Made by a program: the position numbers and the translations under genes
In this document: positions 26,521 to 34,700 of the stretch, one piece after another
Position numbering within the stretch: the stretch's first letter is position 1
Layout: each line of letters opens with the position of its first letter
Origin: Nitrospira sp.
GTDB lineage: Bacteria > Nitrospirota > Nitrospiria > Nitrospirales > Nitrospiraceae
Direction: 5' to 3'
Length of the DNA stretch: 64,000 nt
Assembly: GCA_019636835.1 (NCBI GenBank)
Contig: JAHBWU010000001.1
Coordinates: forward strand, 62,001 to 126,000
The notes under the pieces: model-generated
Databases searched by the model: none
What the model saw: only the letters and a program-made list of their open reading frames with translations
What the model was told of the DNA's origin: nothing

Positions 26521-26739
26521 GTGAAAAATACGTTATCAACCGCTGGGGCGATGAAGCTGGTCCTTTGCGGGTGCGGCAAGCTTCACGTGACATTAGGTTC
26601 CATCACGCTCCACTTCACGCGCGACGAGTTTCAGATGTTTGCCGAAACGATACAGCGCCTTGCGGCGATTGTGGCGCAACCATCTTTGGGACAAGCCTCA
26701 GTGATGACACAATCCAGTCCGAGCGAGGTCTGTCACTAG
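26521..26739 (+). CDS. Small conserved-looking protein with CxCG motif
   Basis: 72 residues from a GTG start with AGGGGAAG upstream. The centre LCGCGKLHVTLGSITLHFTRDEFQMFAETIQRL combines a CxCG pair with a beta-beta-helix pattern; I do not recognise a named family. It lies 34 bases behind the zinc-ribbon gene in the same direction and should be co-transcribed. Confidence 0.5.
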   Translation: MKNTLSTAGAMKLVLCGCGKLHVTLGSITLHFTRDEFQMFAETIQRLAAIVAQPSLGQASVMTQSSPSEVCH

Positions 26740-26806
26740 GGATGATCGGCGTTTTTTCGGATTAAGCTGGTGAGTATTGAGATAAAAAGTAAGCGGAAGA
26801 TTGAAC

Positions 26807-26971
26807 ATGAACAAACGTTACGTGCAATCTCGAGATGATCTTGCGGTACTCGTCAGTTTGACAGCGGCGGTCGGTATTCTAGTGTCGGCATCGGTTGCGA
26901 TGTGGGTATGGTCAAGTATCTCGGAGAACGTGGTAACGGTGACGGTCGAAAGAGGATCGGATATCCAATAG
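26807..26971 (+). CDS. 54-residue single-span membrane miniprotein
   Basis: ATG at 26807, stop at 26969-26971. A charged N-terminus (MNKRYVQSRDD) precedes one hydrophobic helix of about 25 residues (LAVLVSLTAAVGILVSASVAMWVW) and a short polar, probably periplasmic tail (SSISENVVTVTVERGSDIQ). Only a weak GGAAG ribosome-binding site is visible. It is the last gene of the module B unit, before module C. It might help in membrane signalling, since the sigma pathway here lacks a normal FecR; that is speculation. Confidence 0.45.
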   Translation: MNKRYVQSRDDLAVLVSLTAAVGILVSASVAMWVWSSISENVVTVTVERGSDIQ

Positions 26972-27146
26972 AAGCCCCTATGGACCTTGCTGGTCTCTTA
27001 TACAGCGGCAACTGGTTCTACCGTAGGAGGAATGGAGGGGTTTCCGGTATAAGATCATCCGCATAGTTATCATGTCGATACTCCGTATCTTCCTCAGTGG
27101 GATAGAATCCTGAGCAAAATATATCGTGGATTCTAGGAATAAGGAG

Positions 27147-27188
27147 TTGACAACAGCGATCATGAACTGATATTGAGAACTCATATCA
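27147..27188 (+). promoter_or_regulatory. Module C promoter with Fur-like palindrome
   Basis: TTGACA (27147-27152), 18-base spacer, TATTGA (27171-27176). The palindrome TGATATTGAGAACTCATATC(A) at 27168-27188 covers the -10, and the next bases (AATATGAGAAC) repeat its half-site, giving an extended operator. This is the presumed iron-responsive promoter of the sigma-factor gene. Confidence 0.65.
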
Positions 27189-27264
27189 AATATGAGAACT
27201 GTAGATGCAGAAGAATATAAAGGAATAGATCCATGTGCAGAAAATGATTCTAGGAGTAACGGGC

Positions 27265-27383
27265 TTGCAACTTTCGTTTCGAGCCTAGTTGCAAAACTCG
27301 CGTAAATAGCAGCCACATTAGAACGAGGCCAGAGGTCATTAAGACCGGAGCCCAAGATGTCCTTAGACATCTTGGGCTTTTTT
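27265..27383 (+). ncRNA. Structured leader or small RNA, copy C
   Basis: A first hairpin (TTGCAAC 27265-27271 with GTTGCAA 27288-27294), GAGGCCAGA (27325-27333), a small hairpin GGTC-ATTAA-GACC (27334-27346), CGGAGCCCAAG and the terminator. The distance from the -10 is longer than in copies A and B. It precedes the sigma-factor ribosome-binding site by about 20 bases, so read-through at the terminator would decide sigma expression. Confidence 0.55.
27350..27383 (+). terminator. Intrinsic terminator of module C
   Basis: GCCCAAGATGTC (27350-27361), loop CTTA, GACATCTTGGGC (27366-27377), then six T residues. Compared with copy B, G-C at the seventh pair has become A-U with pairing kept. Confidence 0.85.
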
Positions 27384-27415
27384 ATTGAGAAAAAAGCAAT
27401 TTAAGGAGATGCGCG

Positions 27416-28012
27416 ATGAGGACCCAGGGTTTGAATCTCGTCGGAGCAGAGTCCGCGCTATCGCATGATACGCGTGGTCTTGTGGGCGCTCCCATAGCCC
27501 TAACATATACGCAGATTGCAAGCTTGTTTCATCAGTACCGAGAAGAACTCACTCGCAGGTTAATCGGTATGGTGAAGTCGCGCGAGACAGCCGCCGATCT
27601 TGTGCAAGATACCTATCTGCGGCTACTTCGGCTGGGTAATCAGCATGTTGTTGAGCAGCCGCGTGCCTTGCTTCATAAAATTGCTACCAATTTGGCGATC
27701 GACCATTTACGAAAAGAAAAACACAGCGTTCAAGGAATCGATTGTTTGGATACTGCCATGGCGGTGCCCTGTCACGCACCTTCCCCGGAACGCGAGTTGC
27801 TTGGGAAACAGCGGTTTCGGCTTTTTCTGCGAGCCATCGACCATCTTCCCTCCCGAACTCGCGAGGCTTTTCTGCTCTGCCGAGTGTATGGGTACTCTTA
27901 TCAAGAGATTGCGAAGCGCATGAACATCTCCGAAAGCGGTGTGGAGAAGTTACTCATGCGCGCGCTCGACAGGAGTTGTCAGGCGCTGGAAGCAATAGAC
28001 AACGCCGAGTGA
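27416..28012 (+). CDS. FecI-like ECF RNA polymerase sigma factor
   Basis: 198 residues; the ATG follows AAGGAG (27403-27408). Region 2 includes FHQYREELTRRLIGMVKSRETAADLVQDTYLRLLR, region 4 includes LPSRTREAFLLCRVYGYSYQEIAKRMNISESGVEKLLMRAL. Both match the FecI/PvdS group that drives siderophore uptake and synthesis genes. About 25 unusual residues precede region 2. It sits behind module C, just upstream of a DUF4880 gene and a receptor with an STN domain, the standard cell-surface signalling order. The shared motif GGTGAG-N17-CGTCTW is its likely target. Confidence 0.92.
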   Translation: MRTQGLNLVGAESALSHDTRGLVGAPIALTYTQIASLFHQYREELTRRLIGMVKSRETAADLVQDTYLRLLRLGNQHVVEQPRALLHKIATNLAIDHLRKEKHSVQGIDCLDTAMAVPCHAPSPERELLGKQRFRLFLRAIDHLPSRTREAFLLCRVYGYSYQEIAKRMNISESGVEKLLMRALDRSCQALEAIDNAE

Positions 28013-28114
28013 GGAAGTCGGTCTGCCGATTCGTCACACTGTATGTTCGCGATCGCTTCGTCGGACCTCTGCCGACGAAGCCTACTTATGCGGTGAACAG
28101 ACGAATCAGGCGAC

Positions 28115-28366
28115 ATGGTTTCATCTGAGAAAAGAGTCCAGCTCCGGGAGGAAGCCGTTGCGTGGGTCATTCGAGTGCATGGTGGTGGTCTGTCTCCGGA
28201 TGACTGGAGGGCATTCGAAGCGTGGTACGCGCAAAGTCCTGCGCATGATCACATGTTTCGAAAGGTCCTTGCAGTATGGGACAGCGCCGAACTGCGTGCG
28301 GCTGCGGCCGCTGTCATGAAACACGGGTTGTCTTCATTCAACGTGAAGACAGCCTCGCATCGTTGA
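28115..28366 (+). CDS. DUF4880-only FecR fragment (possible anti-sigma)
   Basis: 83 residues: REEAVAWVIRVHGGGLSPDDWRAFEAWYAQSPAHDHMFRKVLAVWDS is the N-terminal DUF4880 domain of FecR proteins, the cytoplasmic part that binds the sigma factor. The transmembrane helix and the periplasmic FecR domain that would touch the receptor are absent; the frame stops cleanly at 28366 and no FecR-like remnant is seen in the 311 bases that follow. It may be a soluble sigma regulator or a decayed gene. Confidence 0.75.
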   Translation: MVSSEKRVQLREEAVAWVIRVHGGGLSPDDWRAFEAWYAQSPAHDHMFRKVLAVWDSAELRAAAAAVMKHGLSSFNVKTASHR

Positions 28367-28605
28367 TGTGCGATCCTGGCACTTCACGTCGATGAGGCCA
28401 TGCGCCGGCTGGCCGGCCATCGGACCGGATCCGAGAGCGACGCACAATTCAATTGCCGGACCGATCAATCGCCACATTTAATGCCCAATCAGCGATCAAG
28501 TCTTATTCGTACTGAGACAGACATTCTTCTTCGATGAAGTGGGCAGTACCGATCTTCTTGGGATTCTCTTCTAATCCTTCGAAATTGTCGGTCCGTATCA
28601 GAGAA

Positions 28606-28635
28606 GGTGAGGAGAAGCATGTCGTTCTCCGTCTA
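28606..28635 (+). promoter_or_regulatory. Candidate ECF sigma promoter of the receptor gene
   Basis: GGTGAG (28606-28611), 18 bases, CGTCTA (28630-28635), 42 bases before the receptor ATG. Beyond the core hexamers it shares GGTGAGGA and TTC(T)CCGTCTA with the site upstream of the first synthetase gene, making these two the most alike of the four sites. Confidence 0.6.
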
Positions 28636-28677
28636 CAAGGGGATGCGATGGAAATGAAACAGGAGGCGCTGACCTGA

Positions 28678-31293
28678 ATGGAACGAGGAGAACTGAGCAT
28701 TAACGGATATATATCACGATATCAGGAAGAAAACTCACGGCGACCTTATGTATGGTTGCGGGGCTTATGCCGAGGTCTGCTGATTTTTGCATTCATCGTT
28801 ACGGTAGCCGACGACATACTCGCGCAAAACGGCGTTCCAACAGGGCCACCACCCGCCTCGGTCGACTTCAATATTGCTTCGCAGCCGCTTGGGACAGCCC
28901 TGAATGCCTTTGCTGAGACAGCGGGCTGGCAGGTCAGTGTTCCGACCGAGTTGATCACCGGTCGAATCTCACCCGGCATCAGTGGGAGCCACCAACCTGA
29001 AGAGGCGCTCCAAACGCTACTGGCGGGCACGGGCATCACGTATCGCCTGACCGATACCAATGCCGTCACGCTCTTGCCTGACACTGCAATACCGGGCGCG
29101 GCCTCGCCGCCGATCGTGGGAAACCAGGTGACACCGGTGGGATCTGCAGGTGGGCCGGCCGAATCGACCGAACCCAAGCCCGTTAAGGTGCCTGAGATTG
29201 TAGTGAAGGAAGCACGACAACGAAAAGACAAGTCCTATACCGTCGACGAGGTATCGAGCGCGACTAGGATTCCTGTGCCGGTTCACGACACCCCTCGATC
29301 GGTCGAGGTTGTGACCAGACAGGTGCTGGAGGATCAAAAAGTCATCCGGTTCAGTGATGCCCTGCGGAATGTCAGCGGTGTGTCTCAATTCAGCACACAA
29401 GGCGGCGGAGCCGGCAACTTCATGATCCGCGGCTTTGCTTCGGATCTGAACATCTTTAAGAACGGGTTTCGTGACGATAGCACGTACAGCTCCCGAGCCC
29501 AGCGCGATATCATCAATCTGGAAAGAATTGAAGTGATTAAAGGCCCGCCGTCCTATTTGTTTGGCCGATCCGACCCGGGAGGGGTGATTAATCAAATCAC
29601 CAAGGCGCCCTTGAAGAATCCGTATTACTCGGCCGAGATGATTCTCGGGAATTACGATCTCTATCGCCCCACCATCGACATCGGTGGACCATTGAACGAG
29701 AGCAAAACCCTTACCTATCGGTTCAACGGCTTGTATGAATCAGCCGGTAGCTATCGCGAGGGAGTTCGCTCGGAACGGATTTTTCTTGCGCCGACATTTG
29801 GATGGGACCTGGGACCCCGGACGACCTTTCGACTTGAGGGTGAATATCTCTACGATAACACACCCATCGATCGTGGTTTGGTGGCCATTGGTGGTGGAGT
29901 AGCGCCCATTCCCGTGACTCGTTTCCTGGGGGATCCGACCAGAAAGCAGGAGACGAATAGTGGGAAAGCCACGCTGACCTTGTTGCATGACTTCAATGAT
30001 TTGTTCAGGTGGCGTACCGCATTCAGAACGGCGGTAGTACGGAACCGTTATTCCAGTTTGGAGTCATGGTTTCTGGTCGGTGACGAAAACGATGGAATTT
30101 TGAACCTGGCGCAGTTTGCGATTCCAACGACGGTCCAGAGCCACTATTTACAGAACGAATTGCACGGACAGTTCTCGACCGGACCGATCAAGCATAAGAC
30201 GATTATCGGTATCGAACTGGGACGTGAGGTCTCGTCAGCGTCGGTATCCGGCGATTTCGGAGGGGATACGACCACCCCTGGAGCCTTTAGTTTCATCAAT
30301 ATCTTCAACCCAGCCGACCGATTGTTCTTGAATACCCCCTTGACGAAATTCAGCAATACTAAAAACGTCAACGATATTCTGGGGGTCTATTTTGGAGATC
30401 ACGTCAGTCTCCTTGAAAATCTCCATCTGCACGGAGGCGGCCGTTTTGATTACTTTAAGCAAACGCTTGTCAATCGGCCTCACGACCTGGATCCCAATCA
30501 GACGGAGGACAGCCAAACCGATCTCGCGTTCAGTCCATCGGTTGGATTGACGTATCAGCCCTGGAAACCCATTGCGCTGTTTGCCAACTATACAGAATCC
30601 TTCGCGCCACAAGCTTCGGGGTCTAGAAGCATTTCCGGAACCCTGTTTGATCCGGAGCGTGGGAAGGCCTATGAGGGCGGCGTCAAATTCCAATTCTTCG
30701 AGGATCGGTTGCGGGCAAAAGTTGCCGCATTTCACATTAAAAAGAGAAACGTGTTGACCGGCGACCCGCTCAACGGATTTCTGTTTTCTGTGGCGACCGG
30801 CGAGCAACGTAGTCAGGGCATTGAGTTCGACGTAGCAGGAAGGCTGTTGCCCGGATGGGATATCATCGCCAACTATGCGTACATCGACGCGCGGGTCACC
30901 AAGGATCTGCTGTTTCAGGAAGGGAGCCGAGTGCCCAACTCCGCACTCCACCAAGGCAGCCTCTGGACGACCTATTTTCTGCAGGATGGTCCATTGAAAG
31001 GTCTTGGCGCTGGACTTGGGATGTTTGCGCAAGGCAAACGTAACGGAGTATTCCAATGTACGGATCCGGCCAATTGCCAAGCGCCGTTTGAACTTCCCGG
31101 GTACGTCCGAATGGATGCCGCAGTGTACTACCGTAGACCGGACGTTTTTACCCGAACAAACTTGTTTGCCGCCCTGAACTTCACCAATGTGCTGGATCAG
31201 CGGTATTTTTCGGGCACGCAAAACTTCAGAGAGATCATCTATACCGGCGCGCCGTTCACCGTGATCGGCTCCATGAAACTGGAGTTCAACTAA
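28678..31293 (+). CDS. TonB-dependent siderophore receptor with STN signalling domain
   Basis: 871 residues; AGGAGG lies 11 bases before the ATG. Order: hydrophobic export segment (about 28-48), STN domain (about 62-132; FNIASQPLGTALNAFAETAGW), linker, plug (about 185-330; PRSVEVVTRQVLEDQKV, NFMIRGF, ERIEVIKGPPSYLFGRSDPGGVIN) and a 22-strand-type barrel to the end. This is the TonB-siderophor class (FpvA, FhuA, FoxA). The STN domain normally passes a ligand signal to FecR, yet FecR here is reduced to DUF4880. The last residue is Asn after EF instead of a terminal aromatic. It is adjacent to the synthetase cluster, so its ligand is probably that product. Confidence 0.92.
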   Translation: MERGELSINGYISRYQEENSRRPYVWLRGLCRGLLIFAFIVTVADDILAQNGVPTGPPPASVDFNIASQPLGTALNAFAETAGWQVSVPTELITGRISPGISGSHQPEEALQTLLAGTGITYRLTDTNAVTLLPDTAIPGAASPPIVGNQVTPVGSAGGPAESTEPKPVKVPEIVVKEARQRKDKSYTVDEVSSATRIPVPVHDTPRSVEVVTRQVLEDQKVIRFSDALRNVSGVSQFSTQGGGAGNFMIRGFASDLNIFKNGFRDDSTYSSRAQRDIINLERIEVIKGPPSYLFGRSDPGGVINQITKAPLKNPYYSAEMILGNYDLYRPTIDIGGPLNESKTLTYRFNGLYESAGSYREGVRSERIFLAPTFGWDLGPRTTFRLEGEYLYDNTPIDRGLVAIGGGVAPIPVTRFLGDPTRKQETNSGKATLTLLHDFNDLFRWRTAFRTAVVRNRYSSLESWFLVGDENDGILNLAQFAIPTTVQSHYLQNELHGQFSTGPIKHKTIIGIELGREVSSASVSGDFGGDTTTPGAFSFINIFNPADRLFLNTPLTKFSNTKNVNDILGVYFGDHVSLLENLHLHGGGRFDYFKQTLVNRPHDLDPNQTEDSQTDLAFSPSVGLTYQPWKPIALFANYTESFAPQASGSRSISGTLFDPERGKAYEGGVKFQFFEDRLRAKVAAFHIKKRNVLTGDPLNGFLFSVATGEQRSQGIEFDVAGRLLPGWDIIANYAYIDARVTKDLLFQEGSRVPNSALHQGSLWTTYFLQDGPLKGLGAGLGMFAQGKRNGVFQCTDPANCQAPFELPGYVRMDAAVYYRRPDVFTRTNLFAALNFTNVLDQRYFSGTQNFREIIYTGAPFTVIGSMKLEFN

Positions 31294-31368
31294 CTAAATG
31301 GAGAGAAGCGTTCAGAGCCATGCCTCTTAGAAAACTGGACAAAAAACCGAAGTCCAGCCAGGCGTTTG

Positions 31369-31410
31369 GAGACCAACTACGACGGTTAGCGATGTGTCGT
31401 AGTTGGTCTC
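31369..31410. repeat. 15-bp perfect inverted repeat downstream of the receptor gene
   Basis: GAGACCAACTACGAC (31369-31383) and GTCGTAGTTGGTCTC (31396-31410) around a 12-base loop. There is no T-run after it, so it may be a structural terminator, an mRNA 3' stabiliser or a regulator binding site. A smaller repeat CTGGAC/GTCCAG (31335-31357) stands just before it. The rest of 31411-31789 shows only the ECF-type motif at 31560 and no gene. Confidence 0.6.
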
Positions 31411-31559
31411 GTTAAAGTATTCATCCTTATCATCTTCTCCAGGACAAGCAGTCAGTTCTTCACTCTACAGAAGCGATCGGCAATGAGTGCGCTGTGCAGG
31501 CTCATCCGACTCGTAACGATCTAGGGAGCTGTCTCTCAAATAAAAAGGTGCGCAGATGA

Positions 31560-31588
31560 GGTGAGGAAACAACTTCGTGTTCCGTCTA
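31560..31588 (+). promoter_or_regulatory. Candidate ECF sigma promoter of the synthetase operon
   Basis: GGTGAG (31560-31565), 17 bases, CGTCTA (31583-31588), about 200 bases before the first synthetase start. Matches the receptor site almost completely outside the spacer. It would put product synthesis under the same sigma factor as uptake. Confidence 0.6.
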
Positions 31589-31789
31589 AGTAGTAAGGAA
31601 CGCTTCAGTCATCAGAGAAGGGATGCGGTCCCACCAACTCCGCTAGTTTGGTTCCCTTCGACGTAGATGGCCTTCGAGCTCACCGGCTGAGGCAAACAGA
31701 GAAACCCTACAGAGGTTCACTAGGATTCGGGATGAACGGCAACCGGCACCCCACGCTCTTGGTGTGTCTGAGGCCTGAGGAAGATTCAA

Positions 31790-34700
31790 TTGGTATCTGA
31801 TGGGCACAAAGACATGGTAACACTCGTCGAATTCGCTCGTCGAAGAGCGGCCGACCTTGTCGATCGATCGGCGTACATATTTTTGACCGACGGAGATTCA
31901 GAGATCTGCGAGTTAACGTATGGCGAATTGGATCGCCGGGCGCGAGCAATCGCTGCCCGGCTGCAATTATTAGGTGCAGGGGGAGAGCGGACGATTCTTC
32001 TCTATCCGCCTGGTCTGGACTATATCACGGCATTTTTCGGCTGTTTGTACGCGGGGGTGGTCGCCGTGCCGGCCTATCCTCCGCAACGCAAGCGAACGCT
32101 GGGTAGATTGCGGGCTGTCCTTGCAGACTCGGGAGCTAGCGTTGCCCTGACGACGGCGAAGATTCGCGCCGGCGTCGAACGGCTTTCCCGCCAGGATGCT
32201 GGAATTGACGAGCTTAGGAAGGTGCAGTGGATTGAGACCGATGTTCCACCCCAAAACATCGAGAGCACTTGGAAACAGCCTGCATTGACGGCGAGGACGC
32301 TCGCCTTTCTCCAATATACCTCGGGTTCGACCGGGTCTCCGAAAGGAGTCATGGTCAGTCATGAGAATCTGTTGCACAACCAACGCATGATTCAGCAGGC
32401 GTTCGGCCACACCGAAGAGACGACGGTTCTTGGATGGCTTCCGCTCTATCACGATATGGGACTCATCGGGAACGTTCTTCAACCGCTCTATCTCGGCAGG
32501 CCCTGTGTGCTGATGTCACCGATTCACTTCATGCAGAAGCCGGTTCGTTGGTTGTCCGCCATTTCCCGATATCGTGCCACAACCAGCGGCGCACCGAATT
32601 TCGCCTATGACCTCTGCGTACGCCAGATTTCAGCAGAAGAGCGAAAGTCGCTAGATCTTAGCTCATGGTCGGTGGCTTTCAATGGAGCTGAACCGATCCA
32701 CGCCGGGACGTTGGATCGATTCTCCGAAACATTCGGTCCCTGCGGGTTCCGGCGGGAAGCCTTTTATCCCTGTTATGGGCTGGCCGAAGCGACGTTGTTC
32801 GTGGCCGGAGGTGGGCACAGCTCATTGCCGGTTCTCAGGGCCGTTGAGAAGGCTGCGATGGAGCAGGGACGGATGGCAGAGTCATCGCGAGGTGACGGCG
32901 ATACGTACCGCTTGGTCGGATGTGGCCGAACCGCCTCTGATCAGCAGGTGGTCATCGTTGACCCAGAAACTCTATCACGTCGCTCTCTCGGTCAGGTCGG
33001 TGAAATCTGGATCAAAGGCGCGAGCGTGGCGCAGGGTTATTGGAATCGTCCGGAAACCACATCGGTCACATTCATGGCAACAACGGCGGATACTGGAGAA
33101 GGTCCGTTCCTTCGGACCGGCGATCTGGGCGTGATCCTGGACGATGAACTGTTCGTGGTCGGAAGATTGAAAGATCTGATCATTATCCGCGGGAGAAATC
33201 ATTATCCGCAGGACATTGAAATAACGGTGCAGGAAAGCCATCCGTCTCTCAAGCCCGGCTGCGGCGCAGCCTTCTCCATCCCTGTCAACGATGAGGAACA
33301 ATTGGTTGTAGTGCAGGAAGTTGTCGGCAGTTCTGCGATCGACCTCGACCATGTTGCGGTGAGAATCAGTCGGGCCGTCGCGGAACATCACGAAATCCAA
33401 GTACATGCCGTGGTTCTGATCAAGCCCGGGACTCTTCCTAAGACGTCGAGCGGGAAGGTTCAGAGACACCTGTGTCGGACAAAATTTTTTGCGCAAGAAC
33501 TAGAAGTAATTCAAACGTTCCAGGGCAAAAGGGTGGAAGGACGGACCGGTGTTGTTGCCGAGGATGTTGACGATGATGTGGCTAAAGCATTGGCCGAAAT
33601 CTGGGCTCAGGTGCTTGACCGCACCCACATAGGGCCTCACGACAATTTTTTCGAACTGGGGGGAGACTCGTTGCGCGGCACGCAAGTACTGGCAAGAGTC
33701 CAAGAAACTTATGCGGTCGATCTTCCTCTCGAATCTCTCTTCGACGCCCCGACGGTAGCGGGTCTGGCGTCGCTGATTAAGTCGGGGTATCGCTCAACTC
33801 CATCTGTGTCACACATGTCGCAGAAACCAACGGCTCTGCCGGACGTCATGCCTCTGTCTTTTTCGCAAGAGCGATTCTGGTTTCTGGATCAACTTTCTCC
33901 AGAAAGTTCATTCAACAATATTCCGGTCGCATTGAGGATCACGGGAGTACTTGATGGTGGATCGCTGCATCGTGCTTTGGCTGAAATCGTGCAGCGTCAT
34001 GAAATCCTTCGCGCGAAATTTGTTATCTCTCACGGCTATCCCGGTCAGGTGATCGCTCCGCATCTCGATCTTCCCCTTCCAATTGAGGATCTCACAGATG
34101 TGTCAGGACCGGCTCAGGAAGAACAGGTCGGACTGTCGGCATTGAAAGAGGCCCGGCAATCGTTTGATCTGACGACCGGCCCCTTGATGCGAGTACTGCT
34201 TCTTCGTCTCGGTCAAACCGAGCATGTCCTGTTGCTCACGCTCCATCACATTGTCGCCGACGGCTGGTCCATGCGTCTCCTTGCACGGGAACTGGTGCAG
34301 CTGTATGGGGCATTCAAAAACGGGCTTGACTCTCCTTTGCCCATTCTATCGAAACAGTATCTGGATACGGTTCTCCATCAACGTCACTGTGTGGATACTC
34401 AAGAGTGGAAACAGCAGGAAGTGTACTGGCGGCGACAGCTGGAATCCGTACCGCATGTGCTCACGCTGCCATTCGATTGTCCACGTCCCGCCGTGCAAGG
34501 GCAGCGGGGAGAACGGTATGCGTGGATTGTGGATGGAGAAGTCGGAAAGCGCCTCCATGCGATCGGTCGTAGACAGCATGCGTCACTATTCATGACCGTT
34601 TTGGCCGCGTTCAACATTCTCTTAGCCCGCTACAGCGGACAATTGGATTTTTGTATCGGCACACCCGTTGCCAACCGATCACAGCCGGAATGTGAGTCGA

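Noticed and set aside
27000-27085. 28-codon frame after the membrane miniprotein
   Set aside because: No ribosome-binding site and no conserved features; the region reads as untranslated DNA before module C.
28534-28677. 47-codon frame ending directly at the receptor ATG
   Set aside because: The candidate ECF promoter (28606-28635) lies inside it and there is no ribosome-binding site. I looked for a FecR C-terminal remnant here and saw none.
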